DNA of 60,947 nt from JAFGHJ01 sp964534175. Lineage in GTDB: Bacteria; Hydrothermota; UBA3072. The stretch lies in NCBI GenBank assembly GCA_964534175.1, contig CAZHNS010000012.1, positions 1-60,947 of the forward strand. The letters are read 5' to 3'. Numbering within the stretch: the stretch's first letter is position 1; each line of letters opens with the position of its first letter. Positions 1 through 7,125 of this stretch are shown one piece after another. Under the pieces are notes generated by a model. It saw nothing but the letters and a program-made list of their open reading frames with translations. It was not told where the DNA came from and ran no database searches. Position numbers and translations under genes: made by a program.

Positions 1-1165
1 AGTTTTCAAATGCGGTTCTATTTCTTATTAAAAGTCCGTTCTTTGCCGACAGAGATGTTGAGACTGCACTTACAAGTGGAATAGCAAGACCAAGAGCGTG
101 AGGACAGGTTATTACCATAACGGTTGCCATTCTCTCGATTGCGAATGCTATCTCGGGTGCTTCAAACAGCCAAAAAATTAAGGTTATCGTACCTGCCGTT
201 ATTGCAATAATGGTAAGCCATACCGCAGCTCGATCTGCCAGCCGTTGAGTTCTTGATTTTGAAGCTTGCGCCTCTTTAACCAGATTAACTACTTTATTCA
301 AATATGAATCTTCTCCCGTCCCAACAACTTTTGCTTTTATTACCGAATCTCCGTTGACCGAACCGCCTATTATTTTATCGCCTTTTTCTTTTCTAACTGG
401 TTTTGATTCTCCTGTAAGCATGGATTCGTCGATATAAGTGTTTCCGTCAGTAATAACGGCATCCGCGGGTATTTTTTCTCCCGCTTTAATTAAAATAATA
501 TCTTCTTTCTTAAGCTCGGATATTTTCACGTCTGATACGTTATCTTCTTCTACTAAATGAGCGGTGTCGGGTAATAACTGCGCGAGTTTTTCCAGTGCTC
601 TTGAAGCACCCAGAACGGATTTCATCTCTATCCAGTGACCGAGCAGCATAATATCGATTAGAGTTGCAAGTTCCCAGAAGAAGTATTTCCCCTTGAGACC
701 AAAAACAACCGCAGCACTGTACACATAGGCCACAAAAATAGCCAGTGCGATAAGGGTCATCATGCCCGGTTGTTTTTGCTTTAGCTCTTCAAAGAGACCT
801 TTTAAGAAAGGCCAACCGCCGTATGCGAAAACAAAACTCGATAGAACAAACATCAGATATTTATCGCCTTTGAAGATAAGCGTATAATTTAAAAAATCCT
901 GGATTAGAGGCGATAGGAGCAGTATAGGTATTGTGACTATGAGAGAAACAAAAAACCTCTTTTTAAAATCTTTTACCATGTGCTTATGATGTTCTGTATG
1001 ATCGTGGTGCCCATGGTGTTCGTGATGCTCGTGTTTCATCTCTTTTTTCTCGATATCATCACCTTTGCTTTTATCTTCAACTTCTACAAGCGGAACATTA
1101 CACATTGTACACTTACCAGGTTCATTGAACTCCATGCCGCATTTCGGACATTTATATTTTTTCAT
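1..1165 (-). CDS. copB: CopB-type (P1B-3) copper-translocating P-type ATPase, 3' part cut by window edge
   Basis: Inner-membrane pump expected to export copper (Cu+ or Cu2+) using ATP. The window holds the first 388 residues; the catalytic DKTG region lies beyond base 1. The protein starts with a small Cys-rich element (CPKCG...CTMC), then a His-rich tract (HEHHEHHGHHDH) that would bind metal in the cytoplasm. Transmembrane helices follow, then the actuator loop motif TGESKP, and the membrane metal-site motif CPHALGLAIP. CPH rather than CPC is typical of the CopB subgroup. The start is supported by TAGGAG seven bases upstream. A DUF302 gene lies 29 nt upstream on the same strand, so they probably form one operon. 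The family is certain; the exact metal is inferred from motifs. Confidence 0.93.
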   Translation of the reverse strand, partial: MKKYKCPKCGMEFNEPGKCTMCNVPLVEVEDKSKGDDIEKKEMKHEHHEHHGHHDHTEHHKHMVKDFKKRFFVSLIVTIPILLLSPLIQDFLNYTLIFKGDKYLMFVLSSFVFAYGGWPFLKGLFEELKQKQPGMMTLIALAIFVAYVYSAAVVFGLKGKYFFWELATLIDIMLLGHWIEMKSVLGASRALEKLAQLLPDTAHLVEEDNVSDVKISELKKEDIILIKAGEKIPADAVITDGNTYIDESMLTGESKPVRKEKGDKIIGGSVNGDSVIKAKVVGTGEDSYLNKVVNLVKEAQASKSRTQRLADRAAVWLTIIAITAGTITLIFWLFEAPEIAFAIERMATVMVITCPHALGLAIPLVSAVSTSLSAKNGLLIRNRTAFEN

Positions 1166-1194
1166 AATTATCTCCTATTTTAACAAGCATCGGT

Positions 1195-1575
1195 TCAGAT
1201 GTTATCAATAACTCTCTTCAATTTTTCCTCGACCTGTTCTGCAATTTCTCTCAACCTATCATTTTCTATTATACTCATTGCCGCAGTAGGTAGAATTGCA
1301 GAAACAAAAACTTTATTTTCTTTTTCGTACACAATAACATTGCAGGGTAACATCAATCCAATATCCAATTCCGCCTGTAATGATTTATAAGCGAATGGTG
1401 GATTGCAGGCTCCCAATATTGCGTATTTATAGAAGTCCGCGTCAAGTTTCTTTTTTAAAGTTTCTTTTACATCGATTTCGGTAAGTACCCCGAAGCCTTC
1501 CTTTTTCAATTCTTCTTTGATTCTTTGTATAGCATCTTCGTAAGAAAGATTTAAACTTTTTTTGTATCCGTACAT
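1195..1575 (-). CDS. DUF302 family protein
   Basis: A 126-residue soluble protein matching the DUF302 fold: an N-terminal strand-helix with SYEDAIQRIKEELKKEGFGV, a central ILGACNPPFAYKSLQAE segment and the LPCNVIVYE strand. The CNPP and LPCN cysteines are typical of the family. The biochemical role is not established; these proteins often sit beside heavy-metal ATPases and redox genes, as here, directly upstream of the CopB-like pump. The start is preceded by AAAGGGGG. A consensus-like promoter lies about 70-100 nt upstream, so this is probably the first gene of the DUF302-copB operon. I infer a role in metal handling from context only. Confidence 0.85.
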   Translation of the reverse strand: MYGYKKSLNLSYEDAIQRIKEELKKEGFGVLTEIDVKETLKKKLDADFYKYAILGACNPPFAYKSLQAELDIGLMLPCNVIVYEKENKVFVSAILPTAAMSIIENDRLREIAEQVEEKLKRVIDNI

Positions 1576-1646
1576 TAAAGACCCCCTTTCCCCAGTTTTT
1601 CATACATACAAATTTGATAGATGGAATGTTAAAACTTTTAATAATT

Positions 1647-1674
1647 ATAGTACTCTCAGGCATTTTAAAGTCAA
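1647..1674 (-). promoter_or_regulatory. Predicted sigma-70-like promoter for DUF302-copB
   Basis: Reading the minus strand: -35 TTGACT, 16-nt spacer, -10 TACTAT. The predicted leader is about 65 nt. The same 16-nt spacing recurs at most promoters in this window. Confidence 0.55.
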
Positions 1675-1692
1675 GGCTTTCACGTTTATAAA

Positions 1693-1728
1693 CGTTATTG
1701 GGCTCTAATAAGAAAGAGCCCAATGACG
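1693..1728. terminator. Strong 14-bp hairpin between the Spy-like gene and DUF302
   Basis: Arms CGTTATTGGGCTCT and AGAGCCCAATGACG pair over 14 bp (one G-T) around an 8-base loop. It lies about 40 nt past the stop of the Spy-like gene and upstream of the DUF302 promoter, so a terminator role is likely. It lacks a clear U-tract on either strand, so a regulatory or mRNA-end-protecting role is also possible. Confidence 0.5.
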
Positions 1729-1765
1729 ATGCCAGACGTAAAATTTTAGCGTCATCAGAGAGTTT

Positions 1766-2335
1766 TTAATGCATATGCCCTCTGAAAGTCTCCGTGCTTA
1801 ATTTATTTATTTGTTCTTCGGTCAGTACATTTTTCGCTTTAGTAAAAGATTTAATACCGTTGTATCTGAGCTTCGATTCTATTGATCCTATTTCGTTTGT
1901 AAGGGATTTGACTTTCGAGAGGTTAACATTTTCCTCGTATAGAAGTTTTTCCAATTCGAAGTTTTTCTCGTAAAGTTCTGTGCGAAGCTTTAAGTTTTCT
2001 TCGTAGTATTTTTCTCTTAAGCCTTTAAGCGTTTCAATCTGATTTTCAGAAAGATTAAGGGCATCTTTGTTATACAAGTAATAGTCGGTGACCCCAAAGC
2101 CACCCATCATATAACATCCAGTTCCTGTTCCCATCATCCCCGCTCCCATCATCCCCGCTCCCATCATTCCGTATCCATGCATTCCATAATTTCCCGTCTG
2201 TCCGGTATTATAATTGCCGTGCATTCCTCCCATCATCATATTACCACCATGGGCATAGTACGTTCTTGCTCCTAAAAAGAAAAGAGCAAATAAACTTAAA
2301 ATTAAGACTGTGAATATAGATTTTTCTTTATACAT
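1766..2335 (-). CDS. Met-rich Spy/CpxP/ZraP-like periplasmic protein
   Basis: A 189-residue exported protein. An N-terminal hydrophobic signal (about residues 1-28) is followed by a Met/Gly/His-rich stretch (MMMGGMHG, then repeated MMGAG units) that could bind copper. The helical C-terminal half (LNLSENQIETLKGLREKYYEENLKLRTEL, here split as LNLSENQIETLKGL and following) has the pattern of the Spy/CpxP/ZraP metal- and envelope-stress proteins, with a second LTEEQINKL element near the end. An ATG 12 nt further upstream overlaps the GGAGG ribosome site, so the start at MYKEKS is preferred. Proximity to the CopB and DUF302 genes suggests a copper-stress locus. Function is inferred from composition and context. 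Confidence 0.75.
   Translation of the reverse strand: MYKEKSIFTVLILSLFALFFLGARTYYAHGGNMMMGGMHGNYNTGQTGNYGMHGYGMMGAGMMGAGMMGTGTGCYMMGGFGVTDYYLYNKDALNLSENQIETLKGLREKYYEENLKLRTELYEKNFELEKLLYEENVNLSKVKSLTNEIGSIESKLRYNGIKSFTKAKNVLTEEQINKLSTETFRGHMH
2131..2170. repeat. Tandem 15-bp repeat encoding MMGAG units
   Basis: The unit CCATCATCCCCGCTC occurs at 2131-2145 and 2146-2160, with a partial third copy. It encodes the repeated Met-Met-Gly-Ala-Gly stretch of the Spy-like protein and could vary in copy number by slippage. Confidence 0.75.
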
Positions 2336-2393
2336 ATTATCCTCCATTTATATATGAAGACGCATCATAATCGAATCAGTTACGCTTTTCTAT

Positions 2394-2410
2394 TTTCAAC
2401 TACATTGAAA
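2394..2410. promoter_or_regulatory. Inverted repeat upstream of the Spy-like gene
   Basis: TTTCAA-N5-TTGAAA is a perfect 6-bp palindrome about 60 nt before the Spy-like start codon. It could be an operator, but no regulator is encoded next to it and the pattern may be chance in AT-rich DNA. Confidence 0.25.
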
Positions 2411-2499
2411 TTGCAACTTATCGTGGTAACTTTAAAGGTTTTCTGCTCTATTAGTTTTGAGAAAAAAGAGAATCTATAAAATAAGAAATACCGGGCCAA

Positions 2500-3345
2500 T
2501 TACCTGAATTCTTCGTCCAGGCGTTTCATATCTTCTTCGGAAAGCTTCCAACCCAGAGCACTCAGGTTTTCTTTCAGGTGTTCGGTATTTGTTGACTTTG
2601 GTATAGTAATGAAGTTTTTTTTGGAAATTAGCCAGTTTATGGCAATCTGGGCAAGAGTTTTATTGTACTTCACGACAAGCTCTTCCAACAGTTTATTTTT
2701 TTCTAGAAATAGACTTCCTTTAACGAGAGGTTTCCAGGCTGTAATTATGACTCCGTTTTCCTGACAGTAAGGGATAATTTCCGACTCAATATTCACGTTG
2801 TACATGCCGCTGTGTCTCGTCAAGAGGTTGTATTCTATCTGATTGTTTACAATTTTATTTTCAGTACAACGTTGCGCTTCTTTTAATTGTTCTACAGAAA
2901 AATTGCTTACACCAATAAATCTTATTTTTTTCTGTCGAACCAATAAATCCATTGCCTGCATTGTTTCTTTTATAGGAATTTTGGGGTTAGGTATGTGTAT
3001 CAAATATAAATCTATATAGTCTGTTTTTAGTCTTTTAAGACTACTTTCTGCGGCTTTTATGCAATCGTTATATCGTAAATGTTCCGGCAAGACCTTTGTG
3101 GTAATAAAAAGTGATTCCCTATCAAAATCTTTTATTGCCAGCCCAACTAACTCCTCGGAATGCCCCGCACCGTACATTTCTGCTGTATCTATATGAAGGT
3201 AACCGAGTTCTATGGCTTTTTTTATAGCAGCAATACCTTCGGCGTCTTCACTTGTATCCCTATTCATTCTTCCGCCGATTTCCCAGGTTCCTAGCCCCAG
3301 TACCGGGATATAGGTATCGCCTGATAATTTTTTATACTCTATAAT
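2500..3345 (-). CDS. Aldo/keto reductase, start codon unusual
   Basis: A cytosolic NAD(P)H-dependent aldo/keto reductase of about 281 residues. It shows the active-site Asp-Tyr (IDTAEMYGAGHSEELVG), KVLPEHLRY, the DYIDLYLIHIPNPKIPI segment, GVSNFSVEQL and the cofactor-binding IPKSTNTEHLKEN near the C-terminus. The first ATG (3267) is too late: the conserved first strand IPVLGLGTWEIGGR is encoded in frame upstream of it. Reading back, the frame stays open to a TAA at 3364-3366 and contains no ATG, GTG or TTG. Only ATT (3345) or ATA (3342) follow the GGGAGAG ribosome site. Either a rare start codon is used or the start has been damaged. The substrate cannot be predicted. Confidence 0.8.
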   Translation of the reverse strand: MIEYKKLSGDTYIPVLGLGTWEIGGRMNRDTSEDAEGIAAIKKAIELGYLHIDTAEMYGAGHSEELVGLAIKDFDRESLFITTKVLPEHLRYNDCIKAAESSLKRLKTDYIDLYLIHIPNPKIPIKETMQAMDLLVRQKKIRFIGVSNFSVEQLKEAQRCTENKIVNNQIEYNLLTRHSGMYNVNIESEIIPYCQENGVIITAWKPLVKGSLFLEKNKLLEELVVKYNKTLAQIAINWLISKKNFITIPKSTNTEHLKENLSALGWKLSEEDMKRLDEEFR

Positions 3346-3366
3346 ACTCTCCCAATATAAACTTTA

Positions 3367-3672
3367 TTACCCTCTACACCTCTTCCTTTTTCCGCCGCTG
3401 AACATACCTCCGATTGATATGTTCAAACCTATTATAAATCCTAAATTGTAAGGCCACCCAGTGTTATTTATTTCATACAAACCGACATCGTTCGTAAAAA
3501 GACTAATGATAAAAGTTATTATAATTATAGCTCCGTGCCACACTCCATACAGGAATCCCGCCTTGTTTTCCGGGTTGATTTCAGGGTCCCATTTTTCATT
3601 ACCTGGAGCACAACTGACGAAAATAAGTGCTAAAATTGCGATTAACAACAGGAAACAGCTTTTCTTTTTCAT
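3367..3672 (-). CDS. Small lipoprotein with one or two membrane segments
   Basis: A 101-residue protein with a lipoprotein signal (LALIFVSCA lipobox, Cys at about residue 21). It is followed by the segments WHGAIIIITFIISLF and NLGFIIGLNISIGGMF and a basic, Cys-containing tail (KRKRCRG). I recall similar small lipoproteins, with the W-HG...FIISLF and GW-YN-GF patterns, from Bacteroidota-like genomes; their function is unknown. A perfect AAGGAGGAATT ribosome site precedes the ATG. The gene lies 36 nt downstream of another small membrane protein gene and 21 nt before the aldo/keto reductase, so the three are probably cotranscribed. Confidence 0.7.
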   Translation of the reverse strand: MKKKSCFLLLIAILALIFVSCAPGNEKWDPEINPENKAGFLYGVWHGAIIIITFIISLFTNDVGLYEINNTGWPYNLGFIIGLNISIGGMFSGGKRKRCRG

Positions 3673-3708
3673 AATAATTCCTCCTTCTTAATACAAAAAT
3701 TTATTTAA

Positions 3709-4086
3709 CTAAAAATTCTTAATTAAGTCCAGGATGTGAGAAAACGAACTTGTGCCAAAAAGCGCAAACATGCTAATTCCAAGTATAAATCCGCCAACTA
3801 ATAAAACAACAATTACTACCTGGATAATGAAGTATACTCTAAGGGGACTTAGCATCTCTTTATCCATAAGTCCCAGCTTACCGGCAGAAACCTTCATTGA
3901 CCCGTTGGATGCGCGATTCAATAGAAGGCCTTCCCATACAGTTAAAGCTCCGGGAAGCGCCCCGATAATTGTTATTATAAGAAGTGCTCCTTGGATAATT
4001 TTAGCTATCCCCAACAACTTTAACCAGCCCCCTATGTGACGAGCCTCCCTTACGATCCCCTCACTATCAATTTTCCTTTGCGCCAT
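3709..4086 (-). CDS. Small two-helix membrane protein, possibly DUF5362-like
   Basis: A 125-residue inner-membrane protein with two clear hydrophobic segments (about residues 23-48 and 85-110) on either side of a polar WEGLLLNRASNG region. The pattern fits DUF5362-like proteins, but I am not certain of the family. The ATG follows GGGAGGTAAG, a good ribosome site, and a promoter (TTGACT, TACTCT) lies close upstream. It is the first of a three-gene run with a lipoprotein and the aldo/keto reductase. No function can be assigned. Confidence 0.65.
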   Translation of the reverse strand: MAQRKIDSEGIVREARHIGGWLKLLGIAKIIQGALLIITIIGALPGALTVWEGLLLNRASNGSMKVSAGKLGLMDKEMLSPLRVYFIIQVVIVVLLVGGFILGISMFALFGTSSFSHILDLIKNF

Positions 4087-4112
4087 CTTACCTCCCTAAT
4101 ATAATTAATTAC

Positions 4113-4141
4113 AGAGTACAAAAAAGAATACAAATAGTCAA
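4113..4141 (-). promoter_or_regulatory. Predicted promoter for the small membrane protein operon
   Basis: Minus strand: -35 TTGACT, 17-nt spacer, -10 TACTCT, giving a leader of about 20 nt with a Shine-Dalgarno site. Confidence 0.45.
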
Positions 4142-4150
4142 GAGGGATAG

Positions 4151-4330
4151 CCACCCAACCCAAGTATGTAACCAAGCTATTAGCCGTTTGCTTTTAGCAT
4201 AAAAACTCCTCTTCTAACCCGGAATTGTAAAATTCGAAAAATTGCGATACATTATGCAAAGGAAACTAAAAACTTAGCTTTAAGCTAATAGCCAAAAGCT
4301 ATGTGTAACTACAAATAACACAGATTTATT
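4151..4330 (+). repeat. Dispersed non-coding element, copy 1
   Basis: This stretch aligns by eye over its whole length with the reverse complement of 12075-12266. Both copies share, in the same order, CCACC..AACCC, AGCTATTAGC-like then TTTGCTTTTAGCAT-like words, and a variable middle. They end with GCTAATAGCCAAAAGCTATG and ACAAATAACACA (12-kb copy: GCTAACAGCCAAAAGCTATG and ACAAATAGCACA). There is no ORF, no obvious target-site duplication and no transposase. It fills most of the 286-nt gap between two minus-strand genes. Confidence 0.65.
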
Positions 4331-4372
4331 TACTACTAACTGTCCCTACAGTCTAGTACGGATTTTTTAATT

Positions 4373-4741
4373 TTATTTTTTACTTGTCGCAAATAACTTT
4401 TCTGTCCTCTTATCAAACAGTACCCATATCGAGTAAATACCAACCGCAGTACCAATAGGGAAATTCAATAAGCCGAGAAACGATAGGATAAGAATAAGAA
4501 TTCTTGCCCATGTCTGATATTTTAGAAGTCCGATTCCACCTGCGATTCCTGGCAGAGAACAAATTATGAAAAACCAGGGTATAAGCATTCCTATTGCTTG
4601 AAGTATCCTCACCGCTTCTTCCTCCACATCCGGTAAACTTGCGACAAAGTTGAGAATCGTAAATAAAGCAACCGCAAATATAATTCCTAATGCACTAAAA
4701 GCTATGTGAATTATTCCAACTGCTTTTACATGACTTTCCAT
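4373..4741 (-). CDS. Four-helix membrane protein in ABC exporter operon
   Basis: A 122-residue integral membrane protein with about four hydrophobic segments: IIHIAFSALGIIFAVALFTI, then MLIPWFFIICSLPGIAGGIG, LILILSFLGLLNFPIG and a last short helix. The start MESHVK is chosen because AAGGAGGGGGAA stands directly before it; a more upstream ATG has no ribosome site and would overlap the preceding gene. It lies 23 nt after the ABC permease gene as the last member of the GntR-ABC operon. I do not recognise a named family. It may be an accessory subunit of the transporter, but this is only inferred from position. Confidence 0.7.
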   Translation of the reverse strand: MESHVKAVGIIHIAFSALGIIFAVALFTILNFVASLPDVEEEAVRILQAIGMLIPWFFIICSLPGIAGGIGLLKYQTWARILILILSFLGLLNFPIGTAVGIYSIWVLFDKRTEKLFATSKK

Positions 4742-4764
4742 TTCCCCCTCCTTTATTTTTATAA

Positions 4765-5472
4765 CTATAATTCTGCTTTTTCTATAAAAAAGCAAGAGGC
4801 TAAAGTCAAAATAACGCTAAATAAAAATGTTGCCATCATAGTCGCAATATTAAGACTGAAAGTTTCTGCTTCTCCAGCTAAAGTGAAGCTCATAGAAACT
4901 TCCGGAAGGTAGGCAAAGATTTTTCTTCCGAAATACAAATATCGGGAGTATATTACCAGGAGCCCGACAAGACTGCCTGCAGTAATCCATCCCTGTGCTT
5001 TGGAAAAGATTCTGCCGAAAAGATATGAAAACATAGCAAAGGGAACGATAAAAAGAATTCTGAATGCAGTCAAAAACCACAATTTAGAAAAGGTTAACAC
5101 GTCCACGCTAAATTGGTCGGTAAACCCAACCAGCATAAGATAAGGTATAAGGAAAACAAGAAATACATACAGGAAGATTTCTAATGCCAGAACCCCAACT
5201 TTACTTAAAACTATATTATAACCTCTTACCGGTAATGATAGAAGAAGAAAATTTGTGTTTGAGTCCCATTCATTCTTCCATATAAGGAAAGCTCTGACGA
5301 GAGCCATAAGCGGAAAAGCTGGAAGAGTGAAAAATATTGCTATAGTAGCCATGAATCCTTCGGTAACCCTAGTTAAAGGTAAAAACAAAAAATTAACACC
5401 GAGAACAAATCCGCAAAAACCAATAATCCAGTTTTTCTCTCCAAGGAATTCTTTTTTAAATAATTTACCCAT
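4765..5472 (-). CDS. ABC-2 type transporter permease
   Basis: A 235-residue inner-membrane protein with about six hydrophobic segments, fitting the half-size permease of an ABC-2 exporter. The N-terminus (MGKLFKKEFLGEKNW) and the LPVRGYNIVLSK segment between helices are typical of permeases paired with YtrA/BcrA-type systems. It overlaps the ATPase gene by 8 nt, which implies translational coupling. With the ATPase and GntR regulator it forms a classic GntR-ATPase-permease cassette. Such cassettes usually respond to cell-envelope stress or antibiotics. The substrate cannot be told from sequence. Confidence 0.82.
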   Translation of the reverse strand: MGKLFKKEFLGEKNWIIGFCGFVLGVNFLFLPLTRVTEGFMATIAIFFTLPAFPLMALVRAFLIWKNEWDSNTNFLLLSLPVRGYNIVLSKVGVLALEIFLYVFLVFLIPYLMLVGFTDQFSVDVLTFSKLWFLTAFRILFIVPFAMFSYLFGRIFSKAQGWITAGSLVGLLVIYSRYLYFGRKIFAYLPEVSMSFTLAGEAETFSLNIATMMATFLFSVILTLASCFFIEKAEL

Positions 5473-6154
5473 AAATATCCTCCTTGAAGATCTGTTCCAT
5501 TGATTTACCGTATTTTTCTCTTAAGGCATCGGATTCGCCGTCGATAATTATATTTCCTTCTTTCATGAATATAGTTCTTTCAAAGAGCATTTCCGCGTCA
5601 GCTACTATGTGTGTAGAAAATATGAATGTTTGTCCTTCTCTATAGGCTTTTAGGATTCCTGAGGTAATGTTTGCTCTTGAAGCCGGATCTATTCCGGACA
5701 GCGGTTCATCGAGGAGAAATGTCTTCGCATCCCGGGAAAGGGTTAGAACCAATTTTAGCTTTGCCCGTAAGCCTTTAGATAAATGCGCCACATATCGGTG
5801 AGTGGGAAGTTCAAAAAAGTCTATAAGATTTTTTTCCTTTTCTTTATTCCAGTCTGAGAAAAAGTTCGAATACCAGTCTATTAGATCACGGGCTTTCATC
5901 CAGTGATAAGTAGAATCGTATTCTGGGTAAAAGGCAGTTTTTGATTTTAACTCTACCCCCGGGGAACCTCCATCGATTTCTACCTCTCCCGAAGTTGGTC
6001 GACAATAACCAAAGATAAGTTTAAGAAGAGTTGTTTTCCCGCTGCCGTTTGGACCAACCAGTCCTATAAACGACCCATCTTTAATGTCTAAACTTATATT
6101 GTTTATAGCGTATACTTCGTTATACCTCTTTACAAGATTTTTAATTTTTATCAT
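5465..6154 (-). CDS. ABC transporter ATP-binding protein
   Basis: A 229-residue cytoplasmic ATPase that would power the adjacent ABC-2 permease. The Walker A motif GPNGSGKTTL is at about residues 34-43, an LSKGLRAKL signature (variant of LSGGQ) is near 125, Walker B TFLLDEPLSGID is near 145 and the switch His is in FSTHI. The sequence resembles BcrA/YtrB-type exporter ATPases rather than importer ones. It overlaps the regulator gene by 14 nt upstream and the permease by 8 nt downstream, so the cassette is translated as a tightly coupled unit. Confidence 0.93.
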   Translation of the reverse strand: MIKIKNLVKRYNEVYAINNISLDIKDGSFIGLVGPNGSGKTTLLKLIFGYCRPTSGEVEIDGGSPGVELKSKTAFYPEYDSTYHWMKARDLIDWYSNFFSDWNKEKEKNLIDFFELPTHRYVAHLSKGLRAKLKLVLTLSRDAKTFLLDEPLSGIDPASRANITSGILKAYREGQTFIFSTHIVADAEMLFERTIFMKEGNIIIDGESDALREKYGKSMEQIFKEDIYG

Positions 6155-6488
6155 CTATCTTCCTCACTAATTTTTTTATTTCTTTTTTAGATAACCCCAT
6201 TGAGGATAAGCTTTCAACGAATTTTCCTACTTCCTCTACAATCATTTTCTCTTTTAGTGTCTTTTGAGCGCCCTTTTTAACCCACGTTCCTTTCCCCACC
6301 CAGCTTGCCACGATGCCTTCCCTCTCCATTTCTCTGTAAGCTCTTGCTACAGTGTTGGGGTTTACCCCTAACTCTTCCGCAAGAGCACGAACTGTAGGTA
6401 CATCATCCTTAATCTCTCCGCGCGAAATTCTTTCCTTAATTTCTCGAACTATTTGTCTCCATATTGGCTTGCTTTTATCAATAATCAT
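6141..6488 (-). CDS. GntR family (YtrA subfamily) transcriptional regulator
   Basis: A 115-residue DNA-binding repressor. Its N-terminal winged helix-turn-helix (about residues 8-72) holds the GntR hallmarks PIWRQIVREIKERI, PTVRALAEELGVNPNTVARA and EGIVASWVGKGTWV. The short C-terminal helical tail (about 40 residues) replaces a ligand-binding domain, which defines the YtrA subfamily. It heads an operon with an ABC ATPase, a permease and a small membrane protein, and should repress them. No Shine-Dalgarno is visible, and the predicted transcription start is only a few bases before the ATG. A palindrome surrounds the -10 box and is the likely self-operator. Confidence 0.92.
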   Translation of the reverse strand: MIIDKSKPIWRQIVREIKERISRGEIKDDVPTVRALAEELGVNPNTVARAYREMEREGIVASWVGKGTWVKKGAQKTLKEKMIVEEVGKFVESLSSMGLSKKEIKKLVRKIDDKN

Positions 6489-6491
6489 AAT

Positions 6492-6530
6492 ATTGTATCA
6501 ATAATATAATACAATTTTTAATTTTGTCAA
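6492..6530 (-). promoter_or_regulatory. Promoter and palindromic operator of the GntR-ABC operon
   Basis: Minus strand: -35 TTGACA (6525-6530), 16-nt spacer, -10 TATATT (6503-6508). The arms ATTGTAT (6492-6498) and ATACAAT (6509-6515) form a perfect 7-bp palindrome with a 10-nt spacer that exactly encloses the -10 hexamer. This fits autorepression by the YtrA-type regulator. Confidence 0.65.
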
Positions 6531-6557
6531 GGGCTTTTTTAGATTCTTCGAATATAA

Positions 6558-6590
6558 GTTGAGGTGTTGAATTGTTGATTGGTTGAGTTA
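6558..6590. repeat. Intergenic phrase repeat (TTGATTGGTTGA type)
   Basis: GTTGAATTGTTGATTGGTTG resembles intergenic stretches at 6998-7020 (TTGTTAATTGGTTGATTGG) and 35827-35849 (TTGTTGAATGGTTGAGTAG). It is non-coding and internally repetitive (GTTGA units). Confidence 0.45.
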
Positions 6591-6658
6591 AGAAGAAAGT
6601 GTCTTTTTTGAAGAAAGTTAGTTGAAAGAGGTTGATAGGCAAAGAGATTGAGTTGCCC

Positions 6659-6686
6659 TTGACAAAAGATTGAATCAGTGTATAGA
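6659..6686 (+). promoter_or_regulatory. Predicted promoter of the ferredoxin gene
   Basis: -35 TTGACA (6659-6664), 16-nt spacer, -10 TATAGA (6681-6686). The leader would be about 25 nt and includes the AGGAAGGGGG ribosome site. Confidence 0.6.
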
Positions 6687-6716
6687 TTTTTCAATTGATG
6701 TAGGAAGGGGGTTTTT

Positions 6717-6995
6717 ATGCCGAAGGTTGTATATGATTATAGTAAATGTACGGGTCTTGCCGATTGCGCTGATGCCTGTCCGGTAGAAATTTTAGAAGGC
6801 AACGGGAGCGGAAGATGGTGTAAGCCGGTCGACGGTGAAGTGAAAAATAAGTCTGCCCTTGATAGATATTATAAAGAGGTGGATTCCAATGATTCTTCAA
6901 CACTTGTTATTGATTTCGATATGCCAGAATGTATAGAGTGTCAAGCTTGTGTTGCTTCTTGTTCAGAGGGCGCAATAGAGATAGAGTCAGATTGA
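6717..6995 (+). CDS. Two-cluster ferredoxin, probably [3Fe-4S]/[4Fe-4S]
   Basis: A 92-residue cytosolic electron carrier. The N-terminal motif has Cys11, Cys17, Cys21-Pro, but the expected second cysteine of the CxxCxxCxxxCP pattern is Leu14. The C-terminal motif is complete: Cys72, Cys75, Cys78, Cys82. In known two-cluster ferredoxins the first three N-terminal ligands pair with the last C-terminal one, so loss of Cys14 predicts a [3Fe-4S] cluster beside one [4Fe-4S]. A loop of about 45 residues separates the motifs. The start follows a strong purine-rich ribosome site. It has its own promoter and is followed after 130 nt by a TonB-dependent receptor gene. The redox partner is unknown. Confidence 0.88.
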   Translation: MPKVVYDYSKCTGLADCADACPVEILEGNGSGRWCKPVDGEVKNKSALDRYYKEVDSNDSSTLVIDFDMPECIECQACVASCSEGAIEIESD

Positions 6996-6997
6996 AG

Positions 6998-7020
6998 TTT
7001 TGTTAATTGGTTGATTGGTG
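6998..7020. repeat. Intergenic phrase repeat (TTGATTGGTTGA type), second copy
   Basis: TTGTTAATTGGTTGATTGG just after the ferredoxin stop matches the 6558-6590 copy over its core. It is non-coding. Confidence 0.4.
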
Positions 7021-7125
7021 AAATTATTATACTGTATAAAGGGAATAAATTTTAGAGACAAGACCACAATTGTAAGAGACCCGCTAAAAAATTCGAATAA
7101 AAAATCCTTTTTAATCTGCGTTTAT

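Noticed and set aside
980..1183. Plus-strand 67-codon ORF
   Set aside because: It lies antisense to the start of the CopB-type ATPase, whose motifs are clear; no ribosome site supports it.
2345..2347. ATG 2347 as start of the Spy-like protein
   Set aside because: That ATG is part of the ATGGAGG ribosome site itself; the ATG at 2335 is correctly spaced from GGAGG.
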